Source of the DNA: Sulfurospirillum halorespirans DSM 13726
GTDB lineage: Bacteria > Campylobacterota > Campylobacteria > Campylobacterales > Sulfurospirillaceae
Length of the DNA: 64,000 nucleotides
Assembly (NCBI RefSeq): GCF_001723605.1
Contig: NZ_CP017111.1
Location: 2,108,001 to 2,172,000, forward strand
Direction of reading: 5' to 3'
Notes under the pieces: generated by a model
What the model saw: the letters and a program-made list of their open reading frames with translations, nothing else
Database searches by the model: none
Told to the model about the DNA's origin: nothing
Translations under genes and position numbers: made by a program
Shown: positions 1 to 8,796 of the stretch, piece after piece
Numbering within the stretch: position 1 is the first letter of the stretch
Layout of the letters: the number at the start of each line of letters is the position of its first letter

Positions 1-648
1 CGCTTTAGAGATAATATAGTCAGAACCCTCATGTATCGTGAGGTTTTCAAGGTCCACTAACCCTTCGCAAATCAGTCTGTAGCGATCTTTAAAGGTAAAA
101 AAGGAAGCGTCTTCCTTCACCACAAATAGATGCACCCAATGCGACCTTTCACAGGCTTGCTCGACTAAAAAACGGTGCCCTAACGTAAACGGGTTGCAGT
201 TCATCACGATGCTTCCAACCACGTCGCCCGTATGTTTATACTTTCGCAATCGTTTTTTATACAGATCAATATTGTAGCTATTCTCCATCAAAATGACCTG
301 ATGATGCGCCTGCTCAATATACTTAAACCCACACGACTCAAACACCTCCTGATAATCTGGTTTCGTAAACAAAAAAAGTTCATGCCGTCCTTCACGAAAC
401 GCCACTTTCAAAAGCTCGCTCATCAGACTCAGCGCCAAACCTTCGCCGCGCAAAGACTCATCGAGCGCGATGTTTTTAAGCACTTTCCCGCTCACTCCTC
501 CGCACGCTACGATGCGGTCATCCTCTTTGGCAACCACAAACACTTCGATATCCTCAGACATCTCAAGATCAACACTGTCTAAAAAATCCTTCACTTTTTG
601 CCATCGCACGATACTCGTGTGTGGCACTTCAGAGAAGACAAAACTCAT
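1..648 (-). CDS. citC: [citrate (pro-3S)-lyase] ligase, 3' end outside window
   Basis: CitC activates citrate lyase by acetylating the thiol of the prosthetic group on the acyl carrier subunit, using acetate and ATP. The frame is open from an ATG at 648 to the window edge (216 codons), so the C-terminus is missing. Residues about 1-130 look like a GNAT acetyltransferase-like domain. After them comes the nucleotidyltransferase motif NPFTLGHRFLVEQA, the signature of the CitC ligase domain, followed by a FVVKEDASFF segment typical of the family. The start overlaps the stop of the upstream AbrB-family gene by ATGA, so the two are probably translationally coupled. Citrate lyase subunits (citDEF) would be expected beyond the left edge. 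The tricarboxylate transport and sensing genes that follow support a citrate role. Confidence 0.85.
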   Translation of the reverse strand, partial: MSFVFSEVPHTSIVRWQKVKDFLDSVDLEMSEDIEVFVVAKEDDRIVACGGVSGKVLKNIALDESLRGEGLALSLMSELLKVAFREGRHELFLFTKPDYQEVFESCGFKYIEQAHHQVILMENSYNIDLYKKRLRKYKHTGDVVGSIVMNCNPFTLGHRFLVEQACERSHWVHLFVVKEDASFFTFKDRYRLICEGLVDLENLTIHEGSDYIISKA

Positions 649-1700
649 CGGTCCTCTTTGGGGCGAAGGTATTTGACAAATACGGGTGCAACACTCATCA
701 CCAAAAACATTCTCACAATGTGATGAAGCGCAACATACGGTAAATTCGCTGCGATAATGATCGCTATCAAATTCATCTCCGACTGACCGCCTGGTGAGAA
801 GGCTAACAAAATCGAGATCAGTGGAAAATCGGTCATCTTAGAGACAATAAAGACAAACACGGCTGAAATCATCGCTAAAATCACAAAATACCCCAGCGTT
901 TGCATGAAAATTTTTGTAATTTCTTTACATGTAACGCCAACAAAGACAAACCCAACGGTCGTTCCAAGTATCAGCTGAATGATCTTAATGATCTCATTGG
1001 GTGGGCGCGCATGCACGATGCCCGAACCATAAACAACCGCCCCTAAGATCATAGGCCCTAGCATGGTTCCACCCGGTATTTTAAGCTTCAAAGCACCCCA
1101 CCAGCCCACCAGCGCACACACGGTTAGGATGAACATATCGTGAGGATCACTCTGTAAAAATGGCTGAGTAATGCTGACTCTGCCATCCAGTGAGACATGC
1201 GAGAGGGCTTGAATGATGAAAGGAAGCGTAAAAACAATGCACAACAGCCGAACGGATTGGGTCATTGTCACTTTATACACATTCGCACCCGTCGCTTCTG
1301 CCAACGTTACCATTTCCAAAAGACCACCGGGCATCGAGCTAAAATAGGCGGTCATCTTATCAAACTTCAACCACTTCCAGTAGTAAATCATCCCGCAAAA
1401 CGTGATAATCAAGACAAACGGTAAGATCAGAACAATGCTGGAAACAAACTCTCCTAAGTAGTGCAAAATCGTAGGATTAAAGGCACTACCGATGGTAATA
1501 CCAAGCACCGCGCGTGCAGGGGCTGAAAACATTTTAGGCGTTCGAAGGGGGATTTTGGGAAAACGACTCGCAATGGCAATGGCAACAATCGAGCCCAAAA
1601 GCCATGGGAGGGGTACATTGATAAACGAGAAAAGTATGGCTCCTAGAATCCCTATCAAAAGTGATGCTACGACAGGTAAAAAGCCTTTAAGCCATTGCAT
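645..1700 (-). CDS. AbrB-family membrane protein (putative transporter)
   Basis: A 351-residue hydrophobic protein with about ten membrane segments in two similar halves. Each half carries the glycine/proline-rich pattern of the AbrB family (Pfam PF05145, historically mislabelled ammonia monooxygenase): PLPWLLGSIVAI near residue 31, MPGGLLEMV near 125 and SPGGQSEMNLIA near 303. The biochemical role of this family is not established. Members are often found beside tripartite tricarboxylate transporters, as here, so a part in organic-acid transport is plausible. It is first in a two-gene unit with citC. Its upstream region carries the 16-bp motif also found upstream of the porin. One TTACATGTAA palindrome lies inside the gene and encodes VTCK. 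Confidence 0.75.
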   Translation of the reverse strand: MQWLKGFLPVVASLLIGILGAILFSFINVPLPWLLGSIVAIAIASRFPKIPLRTPKMFSAPARAVLGITIGSAFNPTILHYLGEFVSSIVLILPFVLIITFCGMIYYWKWLKFDKMTAYFSSMPGGLLEMVTLAEATGANVYKVTMTQSVRLLCIVFTLPFIIQALSHVSLDGRVSITQPFLQSDPHDMFILTVCALVGWWGALKLKIPGGTMLGPMILGAVVYGSGIVHARPPNEIIKIIQLILGTTVGFVFVGVTCKEITKIFMQTLGYFVILAMISAVFVFIVSKMTDFPLISILLAFSPGGQSEMNLIAIIIAANLPYVALHHIVRMFLVMSVAPVFVKYLRPKEDR

Positions 1701-1802
1701 TGAATATCCATTAAATGATCTTTGTTTTTCAGATTTATAGTAGCCTTTTTTTCATTAAGAATAACTAAGATAGAAGAAGCTCCGAAATGGCTATTTATGG
1801 GC

Positions 1803-1818
1803 ATTTTGTGCATAAAGT
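1803..1818 (-). promoter_or_regulatory. 16-bp motif shared with the porin promoter
   Basis: ATTTTGTGCATAAAGT occurs exactly here and at 3225-3240. The near ends lie 118 and 119 bp from the start codons of the two minus-strand genes they precede. Flanking bases are also alike (CGAAA, GCTA and TTATG elements at similar spacing). It is probably a promoter or operator for the neighbouring CitB-type regulator; that assignment is inference. Confidence 0.5.
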
Positions 1819-1885
1819 TTGGTCAAAATTAAACCAAGCTTTTTTGCTCTAAACCCAACCCTTCTTTTAAGGAAAACACAATCAA

Positions 1886-1906
1886 GCGGTGGCATAACAC
1901 CACCGC
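1886..1906 (-). terminator. Hairpin downstream of the porin gene
   Basis: A perfect 7-bp inverted repeat, GCGGTGG / CCACCGC with a 7-nt loop, lies 25 bp beyond the porin stop codon. The T-run after it is broken, so termination would be weak or factor-assisted. Confidence 0.5.
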
Positions 1907-1930
1907 AATTACGCATTGTTCTACGTCTGT

Positions 1931-3121
1931 TTAGAACTTATAAGAGGTCTTAACTCTAAGCTCCTCATCGTTGCCATCTTTACCCTCTTTTTCATACTGG
2001 ACAAGAATGTTTAAGCCTTTAAGTGCCCCACTAAACGCATACGAGCCATACACCGCGCTGTAAGAGAGGTCACCTCTGGCAGGATCATCCGTTTGGGTAT
2101 AATCCACACCGATTTTAGCATCTGCGTTAAATTTGTACGCAACGTCGATCGCATACGCTTCCGTGCCAGGTTCATAGTTATCGGAGATAATGGGCGATTG
2201 GGTGTAAAGTGTATCGGCGCCATAGCCAAGACCGTATTTGACTTTGCCATCATCGGATATTTTAGAGTACGCCACATACGCATCAATACTACCGACACCC
2301 ACGCCTGCTTTAAGCGCGTAGCCATCGGCATCTTTCGTAACTCCGCTGTATTGCGTACTAAAATATTGTGCGCCAAGGTTATAAGTAAAATCCGTCGCTT
2401 TGCCATCATAACGCGCTTCAAAACGGTACAGATCCAAATCTTCGCCTGCCGAAAACTCTTCAATCCCTGCCCATGCGCCTGAGAGCATCAAGCCTGGAAT
2501 AGATTTGTTAATCGCAAAGAGAGTGTACGCACCATCTCCCACCTGTTTAAAATCTGCCATTCCTGTAGACTTAGGAGCCCATCCTTGATTGGTTCGTGCC
2601 TGCCATTTATCAACATAACCAAATCCAAGTGTGGTGTTTGGTAAGTCCGTATTGATAAGCGTTGCACCTTCAAACGAGTCTTTAATCACACGAGAACCAC
2701 TGCTTGCAACTAAAGGAGAGCTAATAAACTGTCGACCTATCTTTGCCGTCGTTTTAGCAAACGTGTATTCCAGATAAGCTTCGGAAAGTACTGCGCCTGA
2801 ACCGTACATATCCTTTGCAAAAACATCCTTCGCATCATCGCTTGCAAAAGGGGCACTGCTCGATTGTACGGTTGTGCCAAATTTGAATCCCATCAAAGAG
2901 TCTGTTACATAATTTAACATAACACCTGTTACAAAAATCGAAGCATCTCCTGCGCCAACAGAGGCAACATTATCACCCGTATCACGATCAAAATAAAAAG
3001 CCTTCAGCTCACCCGTGATCTTGCCATTTTTAAAAGCATCTGCCAAGGTATCTGCTGCAAATGAGCTGGATGTAAGCCCCACAACTGCGATAGCCGCCAA
3101 ACTAAGTCTCGCTAATTTCAT
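1931..3121 (-). CDS. OprD-like outer membrane porin
   Basis: A 396-residue precursor with a clear signal peptide: KLAR, a hydrophobic stretch, then a predicted cut after SFA before ADTLADAFKNGK. The mature protein has alternating hydrophobic residues, many aromatics and Gly, and ends in the beta-barrel signature KTSYKF with C-terminal Phe. The opening ADAFKNGKITGELKAFYFDRD matches Campylobacterota members of the OprD/major porin family. It lies between the citC unit and the CitA/CitB-like genes, divergent from the kinase. By analogy with OpdH beside tctCBA in Pseudomonas, it may let tricarboxylates through the outer membrane. Substrate specificity is inferred only from position. Confidence 0.8.
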   Translation of the reverse strand: MKLARLSLAAIAVVGLTSSSFAADTLADAFKNGKITGELKAFYFDRDTGDNVASVGAGDASIFVTGVMLNYVTDSLMGFKFGTTVQSSSAPFASDDAKDVFAKDMYGSGAVLSEAYLEYTFAKTTAKIGRQFISSPLVASSGSRVIKDSFEGATLINTDLPNTTLGFGYVDKWQARTNQGWAPKSTGMADFKQVGDGAYTLFAINKSIPGLMLSGAWAGIEEFSAGEDLDLYRFEARYDGKATDFTYNLGAQYFSTQYSGVTKDADGYALKAGVGVGSIDAYVAYSKISDDGKVKYGLGYGADTLYTQSPIISDNYEPGTEAYAIDVAYKFNADAKIGVDYTQTDDPARGDLSYSAVYGSYAFSGALKGLNILVQYEKEGKDGNDEELRVKTSYKF

Positions 3122-3224
3122 CTTCTCTCCTTCAAAATGTTTCTGAATACATGAAGATTTTACTTCATTAAAATTAAGAGAATGTAAGATAAAATGAGTT
3201 TCGAAAAATAGCTAAATTATGAGA

Positions 3225-3240
3225 ATTTTGTGCATAAAGT
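3225..3240 (-). promoter_or_regulatory. 16-bp motif shared with the AbrB-citC promoter
   Basis: Exact second copy of ATTTTGTGCATAAAGT, in the intergenic space between the divergent porin and sensor kinase genes. It sits at the same distance from the porin start as the first copy does from the AbrB-family start. A TTACATGTAA palindrome lies nearby at 3279-3288. Confidence 0.5.
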
Positions 3241-3315
3241 GCTCGCAATTTTGTTACGTTAAGTAACCATAAAACTCTTTACATGTAAAGTCAAAATCAA
3301 GGAAACACTCTTCAT

Positions 3316-4902
3316 ATGCAAAAATTCAAAAGATTATCCTTCCCAAATGAGGGATTATTGCTTAAATTACTCATTTTTTCGACGATGCTGGTTTTGGCGA
3401 CCTTGTTGACTTTTAGCCTCTTTTTGGGGCATATTTTAAAAGAGCTTATGGAAGAGCAAATCGGTCAACGCGCCCTTGCTATCTCAAAAACCATCTCGTT
3501 GATGCCAGAAGTCATTGAACTGGTTGAGGCAAAAGACCCAAACGGAGAGTTAGATGCGATGATGACGTTCCTTCAACGCTCCATTGATGCGAGGTTTATC
3601 GTCATTGGCGATCAAAACTCCATTCGTCTGACCCACCCAACCAAAGAACTTATTGGTGATCGGATGATGGGAGAAGACAATGACAAAGCCCTTATGGATG
3701 GACTCTATTACACCTCCAAAGCCACGGGGACACTCGGTCCCTCAATCCGAGGAAAGTCTCCTGTATTTGGGAAAAATGGTGACATTATTGGCGTTGTCTC
3801 TGTGGGCTATTTGGAAGAGAACGTGCGCAAGATTATCGCACAGCGTCATCAGCAGTTTCTCATTTACCTGTATGGTGCCATGCTTTTGACCATTATCATG
3901 GCGTTTATCCTCTCACGAAAGATCAAAAATTCTCTTTTAGGCTACGAACCCAAAGAGATTAGCCGTCTCTTTTTAGAAAAAGAGGCGATTTTAAATGCGG
4001 TTAAAGAGGCGATCATTGCAACCAATACAGAAGGTGAAATGACGCTGTGTAATGAGGTGGCACAACGCTATTTTCAATTAAGTGAAACAACGAAACATCC
4101 ACCTCTTGGATTAGAAAAATATCTTCTTACATGTAAAGAGATGAAAGATGTCAATATTGACATTGATGGCGAAGATTACATCTGCAATCTCGCACCCATT
4201 AGCCATGAAGGAAAAACCATTGGCATGGTTGCAAGTTGCCGAAAAAAAGAGGAGATGGATGCGCTGGTGTGGGAACTCACCCGTGTGAAGCAGTATTCGG
4301 AGAGGCTGAGAGAGAAAAAACATGAATTTTCCAACCTTTTGCACCTGATCTCTGGGCATATTCAAATCGGCGAATACGACAAAGCCATCGCACTGATCAG
4401 CGAAAACCATCTGCCCGATGAAAAAATTATCGAGCAGTTTCAAAATGTGATTCATGATCCCCTTGTCGCTTCGATTTTTATCGGGAAATACTACTTTGCC
4501 TTTGACAAAGGGGTGAAGATTATTCTGGATGAAAACAGTTTTCTCCAAGAGAGCATTGATCCTTCCATCTCCAAGCATCTTTTAACCATTTTGGGCAATA
4601 TCATCAACAATGCGATTGATGCAGCTGAACTCTCAGAGAAAAAAGAGGTCACGCTCTTTGTCACAGACATTGGCAACGATCTTATTTTTGACGTGGAAGA
4701 CACAGGACTGGGAATTGAAGAAACACTTCATGAAAAGATTTTTGAAAAAGGCTTTACCACAAAGGGCGAACTGCACAGTGGTTATGGGCTCTTTTTTGTG
4801 AAAAGTACCCTAGAGTGGCTGGGTGGATTTGTCTCCTTTGGCAAAGGAAATTATGGTACTATTGTGAGCATTCATATTCCAAAAGGGAACCGTAATGATT
4901 AA
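3316..4902 (+). CDS. CitA/DcuS-family sensor histidine kinase
   Basis: A 528-residue membrane kinase predicted to sense an extracellular di- or tricarboxylate. Transmembrane segments at about 15-37 and 180-200 enclose a periplasmic PAS-like domain. That domain has the family pattern RFIVIGDQNSIRLTHPTKEL, followed by GKSPVFGKNGDIIGVVSVGY. A cytoplasmic PAS domain spans about 215-320. The phosphoacceptor region is KKHEFSNLLH (His near 336), the CitA/DcuS type of H-box. The HATPase region has the N-box NIINNAIDA and the glycine motif DTGLGIEETLHEKIFEKGF. The next gene is its response regulator, overlapping by 8 bp. The citC, porin and tct neighbours make citrate or a similar acid the likely signal. 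Confidence 0.85.
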   Translation: MQKFKRLSFPNEGLLLKLLIFSTMLVLATLLTFSLFLGHILKELMEEQIGQRALAISKTISLMPEVIELVEAKDPNGELDAMMTFLQRSIDARFIVIGDQNSIRLTHPTKELIGDRMMGEDNDKALMDGLYYTSKATGTLGPSIRGKSPVFGKNGDIIGVVSVGYLEENVRKIIAQRHQQFLIYLYGAMLLTIIMAFILSRKIKNSLLGYEPKEISRLFLEKEAILNAVKEAIIATNTEGEMTLCNEVAQRYFQLSETTKHPPLGLEKYLLTCKEMKDVNIDIDGEDYICNLAPISHEGKTIGMVASCRKKEEMDALVWELTRVKQYSERLREKKHEFSNLLHLISGHIQIGEYDKAIALISENHLPDEKIIEQFQNVIHDPLVASIFIGKYYFAFDKGVKIILDENSFLQESIDPSISKHLLTILGNIINNAIDAAELSEKKEVTLFVTDIGNDLIFDVEDTGLGIEETLHEKIFEKGFTTKGELHSGYGLFFVKSTLEWLGGFVSFGKGNYGTIVSIHIPKGNRND

Positions 4903-5581
4903 AGTTTTGATTGCTGAGGATGATCCAAGAATTGCGCTGTTGCACCAAAATATGGTGGAAAAAATAGCCAATTTTGAAGTGATTGCCATCGCAAACACCA
5001 TCAGCGAACTCAAAGAGTACATCGAACTCATGCGCCCCGATCTGCTTCTTTTGGATGTCTATTTTCCCGATGGCAATGGGATTGAATTTCTAAGCTGGAT
5101 GCGAAGCAACGCCGTTCATACCGATGTGATCCTCATCACCGCTGCTAAAGAGATGGCATCACTTGAAAAGTCCTTAAGGTATGGCGTTTTTGACTATCTC
5201 ATCAAACCCATTATGTTTTACCGCTTCCAATCCTCTTTGCAAAAATTTCACGACTACAAAGAGAAAGTCATCTCCCAAGAAGAGCTCTCACAGAGCAAAG
5301 TCGATGCATTTTTTAACAAAACCATGCAGACGAACAAACCTTTACATGTAGGATTGCCCAAAGGGGTTGATAGCATTACGTTGGAGAAGATTTTAAGTGC
5401 GTTGCACCAAAGTCAAACGTTTTTCTCCGCGAGTGAAATTGCAGAAATATTGGGAATTAACCGTACAACATCACGAAGGTATTTGGAGTATTTGGCAGGA
5501 GAGCACAAAGTCGAAGTGGACTCATTGTATGGCTCGGTGGGTCGTCCTGAGCGTAAATACAAGCTCAAGACGACCGAATAA
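4895..5581 (+). CDS. CitB/DcuR-family response regulator
   Basis: A 228-residue regulator with an N-terminal receiver domain (acidic pair at D9/D10, phosphoacceptor D54 in LLLLDVYFPDG, Lys in YLIKPI) and a C-terminal helix-turn-helix. The C-terminal part, with SASEIAEILGINRTTSRRYL, matches the CitB/DcuR output domain. Its start overlaps the end of the kinase gene, so the pair is coupled. Likely targets are tctCBA, the porin gene and the AbrB-citC unit, whose upstream regions contain related motifs; this is inference. It converges on tctA with only 5 bp between the stops. Confidence 0.85.
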   Translation: MIKVLIAEDDPRIALLHQNMVEKIANFEVIAIANTISELKEYIELMRPDLLLLDVYFPDGNGIEFLSWMRSNAVHTDVILITAAKEMASLEKSLRYGVFDYLIKPIMFYRFQSSLQKFHDYKEKVISQEELSQSKVDAFFNKTMQTNKPLHVGLPKGVDSITLEKILSALHQSQTFFSASEIAEILGINRTTSRRYLEYLAGEHKVEVDSLYGSVGRPERKYKLKTTE

Positions 5582-5586
5582 AAAGT

Positions 5587-7095
5587 CTATTTTTTAGCTA
5601 AAGCATAACGTTTTGCTACCATTTTGGAAAGCATAGGAACAAACAGAATAAACAGTGTCAATCCCCAAAGAATGTAGTTAATCGTTCCTTGGAAAAAGAT
5701 TCCAATCTCACCACCGCTCATTGCAAAAGCGCGTCGTAAGTTGTCTTCCATGATTTTTCCCAAAACAAAGCCTAAAATAACAGGCGCCATTGGGTAGTGA
5801 AGTTTACGCAAGAAGTAGCCTAAAACACCCAATATAAGAGAAAGTAGCAGTGCAAAAGTACTCATATTGACCGAGTAAACCCCCACAAACGCTAAAACAA
5901 TTACAGAAGGTACCAAGAGCCAATAAGGCACTTGTAAAATCTTGGTAAAAATACGTACCATTGGGAAGTTAATGATAAGCAACATTACGTTACCAATGTA
6001 CATCGAAGCGATCAATCCCCAGACCAATTTAGGCTGTTCAACAAAAAGCATCGGTCCTGGATTAATGTTATAAAGCATCAAAGCGCCCAAAAGTACTGCC
6101 GTTGTTCCGCTACCTGGAACGCCAAGGGTCAGCATAGGCACCAAAGCACCGCCCGCACATGCGTTGTTTGCAGACTCAGGCGCTGCAAGTCCTCGCATAT
6201 CGCCTTTGCCAAACGTACCTTCTTTATCGGATATCTTTTGTGCAATGGTATACGAAACCGCACTGGCTATCGAAGCGCCAGTCCCTGGGAGTGTTCCAAC
6301 AACAAACCCAATCAACGAAGAGCGAACCATCGTCCATTTACAATAAAGCAGCTCTTTCATCGTAACATAGACACGGGTGATTTTTGGCATCTCAAAATCT
6401 TCACTGCTGTGGTGTTCAAGCATCAGCATAATCTCACTGACCGCAAAAAAGCCTACGATAACAATCAAGAACTCAAAACCATCGTAAAGTTCAGCTTCAC
6501 CAAGCGTAAAGCGAAGCACACCTGTCGTAGAATCCACACCGACTACGCCGATGATCAAACCAATGGTAACACCAATAAGGCTTTTAACAGGATTTGAACC
6601 CATCAAAGCACCGATGGTAGCAAAAGCAAAGACCATCAACACAAAATACTCCGCAGGGCCAAAGTAGATGGCGACACTGGCTAAAAGAGGTGCAAAAAAG
6701 GTTAATCCTACAATCGCAATGGAACCACCAATAAAGGAAGCCACACCTGAGAGTGCAAGGGCAGGTCCTGCTAAACCCTTTTGTGCCATCGGATAACCAT
6801 CTAAGCAGGTAAAGACCGCTCCTGCGTCGCCTGGAACATTGAGCAAGATACTCGAAATCCTTCCACCAAACTCAGCACCATAGTAGATACCCGCAAGCAT
6901 AATCAACGAAGACTCAACAGGAAGACCTAGGGTATAACAAATGGGAAGCAAAATGGCGACACCATTAATGGGTCCAAGTCCTGGAAGTGCCCCAAAAAGT
7001 GTACCCAACAAACATCCAAGGAAAATTAAAAAAAGATGGGTTGGTGTTAAGACAACGGCAAAGCCTGTTGCTAAAGACGATAAAACTTCCATCAT
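5587..7095 (-). CDS. tctA: Tripartite tricarboxylate transporter, large membrane subunit TctA
   Basis: A 502-residue protein of about 12 membrane helices, the ion-coupled permease subunit of the TTT transporter family. Family signatures include GCLLGTLFGALPGLGPINGVA near residue 28, GIYYGAEFGGRISSILLNVPGDAG near 68 and a repeat-like segment GTLPGTGASIASAVSYTIAQ in the middle. It works with TctB in the inner membrane and the periplasmic binding protein TctC. The order on the minus strand is tctC, tctB, tctA, with ATGA overlaps at both junctions, so the three are one translationally coupled operon. Confidence 0.9.
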   Translation of the reverse strand: MMEVLSSLATGFAVVLTPTHLFLIFLGCLLGTLFGALPGLGPINGVAILLPICYTLGLPVESSLIMLAGIYYGAEFGGRISSILLNVPGDAGAVFTCLDGYPMAQKGLAGPALALSGVASFIGGSIAIVGLTFFAPLLASVAIYFGPAEYFVLMVFAFATIGALMGSNPVKSLIGVTIGLIIGVVGVDSTTGVLRFTLGEAELYDGFEFLIVIVGFFAVSEIMLMLEHHSSEDFEMPKITRVYVTMKELLYCKWTMVRSSLIGFVVGTLPGTGASIASAVSYTIAQKISDKEGTFGKGDMRGLAAPESANNACAGGALVPMLTLGVPGSGTTAVLLGALMLYNINPGPMLFVEQPKLVWGLIASMYIGNVMLLIINFPMVRIFTKILQVPYWLLVPSVIVLAFVGVYSVNMSTFALLLSLILGVLGYFLRKLHYPMAPVILGFVLGKIMEDNLRRAFAMSGGEIGIFFQGTINYILWGLTLFILFVPMLSKMVAKRYALAKK

Positions 7096-7541
7096 GACGA
7101 GACTCCTAAGAGCTTCGCAAAAAGTGAACCCACAGGAAGTGGCACTTCTAGCAAAAAGCTAAAGATCAGATAAACAACACCGCTCACGCCTACCCCTGCA
7201 CTTAAAGCTTGAGGAGTTGTACCTTTAAAAATTTTAGCGATACAAAAGACAAGCAGTGCTGTTGAGAGTAAAAAGCCTAACACATTAAAACTGAGTTGAT
7301 AAACAAACAAAAGAAGCACGATTAGAAGCGTCTTTAGGTTGGTATTCAGCGCAGGAAAATGTACTTCTCTAGGCTTAACAATGATGACGACCGAAAGAAG
7401 TGCCAAAACCGTACCTAACGCAATAGGAAACGCTGTTGGACCTAGAGGGTCATAGGAAAAAGGGACCTCCAAAGAGAGTCCCCCATACAATACATAGAGT
7501 CCTAAACACAGGAGAAAGACTCCAAATAGCCTGTCGATCAT
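7092..7541 (-). CDS. tctB: Tripartite tricarboxylate transporter, small membrane subunit TctB
   Basis: A 149-residue protein with four predicted membrane helices. It matches the usual size and character of TctB: a short N-terminal helix, a DPLGPTAFPIALG segment near residue 30 typical of the family, and three further helices. It is the small membrane partner of TctA. Both junctions with its neighbours are ATGA overlaps. TctB sequences diverge strongly, so the call rests on size, topology, that motif and its place between tctC and tctA. Confidence 0.85.
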   Translation of the reverse strand: MIDRLFGVFLLCLGLYVLYGGLSLEVPFSYDPLGPTAFPIALGTVLALLSVVIIVKPREVHFPALNTNLKTLLIVLLLFVYQLSFNVLGFLLSTALLVFCIAKIFKGTTPQALSAGVGVSGVVYLIFSFLLEVPLPVGSLFAKLLGVSS

Positions 7542-8521
7542 TTGATGAGTCCTGCCTCTTTTGTAAGTTCTTTAAACTTTTTCTCTTCTTCTTGCATAAA
7601 GGTTTGGTACTCTTTGCCTATCTTCGTAAAAGGGTAAAGACCTCTAAGTTCTCTCTCTTTTTCAAATTCTGGTGTTTTGACCAATTTTTGAATTTTCTCT
7701 ACCCAGTAGTTGTACTGCTCTTCAGTGACATTTGGTCCAAGGTAAAAGCCTCTCCAAATAGTCCAAACAGCATCATACCCTTGCTCTTTGGCTGTAGGAA
7801 TGTTGGCCATTTGACCCGGAAGTCTCTCCTCTGAGAGGATTGCAAGGACTTTGTATTTTCCAGAAGAGAGTTGACCTGAGAACTCTGCGATGTCACCTGG
7901 GTAGATTTGAATGTGATTGCCTAAAAGTGCTGTCAAAGCTTCACCGCCGCCTTCAAAAGCAACGTATTTCATATCTTTAGGATTGATACCTGCAAGTTTG
8001 GCAATGATGGCGGCTTTAAACCAGTCTTGACTACCAATAGATCCACCAGAGCCCAGTGCAAAACCTTTTGGATTTGCTTTAAGATCCGCTACCATCTCTG
8101 CCAACGTATTCCATTTGGCATCTGCTTTAACGATAACCGCACCGTAATCAGCACCCAAAGCCGCCAACCATTTCACAGAATCAACCGTATAATTGGCGCC
8201 AAATTTGCCTTGCGCAATGTTAAGCGCTGAGCCTGTACTGGCAGCAACAATCATTTCAGGATCATTGGAGCGTTGACCGATCACATGGTTATATGCAACC
8301 GCACCCACACCACCGGGCATAAAGTTAACGATCATCGGTTTGTCAATGACTTTAGAAGCACTCATCGAGTTAGAGACAAGTCTACATGTAAGATCAAATC
8401 CACCACCTGGTTTTGCAGGGGCGAGACACACAGGTTTGCTGACCTCAAACGCATTTAAAGCACTGCTTAGTGCAACGATGGCCGCCAAACTTGTTACAAA
8501 ACGTAACGATTTACGCATCAT
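7538..8521 (-). CDS. tctC: Tripartite tricarboxylate transporter, periplasmic binding protein TctC
   Basis: A 327-residue secreted protein with a signal peptide (MRKSLRFVTSLAAIVALSSALNA region). The body is of the Bug/TctC family: PAKPGGGFDLTCRLV near residue 36, NFMPGGVGAVAYNHV near 66 and GGSIGSQDWFKAA in the middle. It captures a carboxylic acid in the periplasm and delivers it to TctAB; citrate is suggested by citC and the CitA-like kinase. It is first in the operon. The 275-bp region before it holds an inverted repeat that may be a regulator site, and a TTACATGTAA palindrome at 8685. Confidence 0.9.
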   Translation of the reverse strand: MMRKSLRFVTSLAAIVALSSALNAFEVSKPVCLAPAKPGGGFDLTCRLVSNSMSASKVIDKPMIVNFMPGGVGAVAYNHVIGQRSNDPEMIVAASTGSALNIAQGKFGANYTVDSVKWLAALGADYGAVIVKADAKWNTLAEMVADLKANPKGFALGSGGSIGSQDWFKAAIIAKLAGINPKDMKYVAFEGGGEALTALLGNHIQIYPGDIAEFSGQLSSGKYKVLAILSEERLPGQMANIPTAKEQGYDAVWTIWRGFYLGPNVTEEQYNYWVEKIQKLVKTPEFEKERELRGLYPFTKIGKEYQTFMQEEEKKFKELTKEAGLIK

Positions 8522-8616
8522 GACTCCTTATTTGATTAAATTTAGAGACATCGTAGCACGTTTTTTAGTCTCTAATCAAGAAAAAAATGATTAGCTGTTT
8601 TTTTAGCATTTTGGCT

Positions 8617-8637
8617 ATTGTGTGCACGAGACACAAT
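8617..8637. promoter_or_regulatory. Inverted repeat between tctC and the hybrid kinase
   Basis: ATTGTGT and ACACAAT form a perfect 7-bp inverted repeat around a 7-nt centre (GCACGAG), about 100 bp upstream of tctC. The TGTGCAC part resembles the TGTGCAT core of the motifs at 1803 and 3225, so the same regulator may bind all three. The rest of the 8522-8796 gap shows no gene. Confidence 0.4.
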
Positions 8638-8796
8638 GCTACATTTAGTTACATAAACGCATTAAAATTGCTTTTTTTGCGTGTTTACATGTAAAGAATA
8701 AAGAAGAGATCGCTTTAATCGAAATAGCCCCTTATTCAAAAAGGATTAAAGAAGATAGCGTTATACTAATTATAGAATCTCTTTAAGGTTTGATAC

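Noticed and set aside
2011-2463. A 150-codon minus-strand frame inside the porin gene
   Set aside because: It is in another frame of the same strand as the porin, which has a signal peptide and beta-barrel end; the shadow has basic, motif-free sequence.
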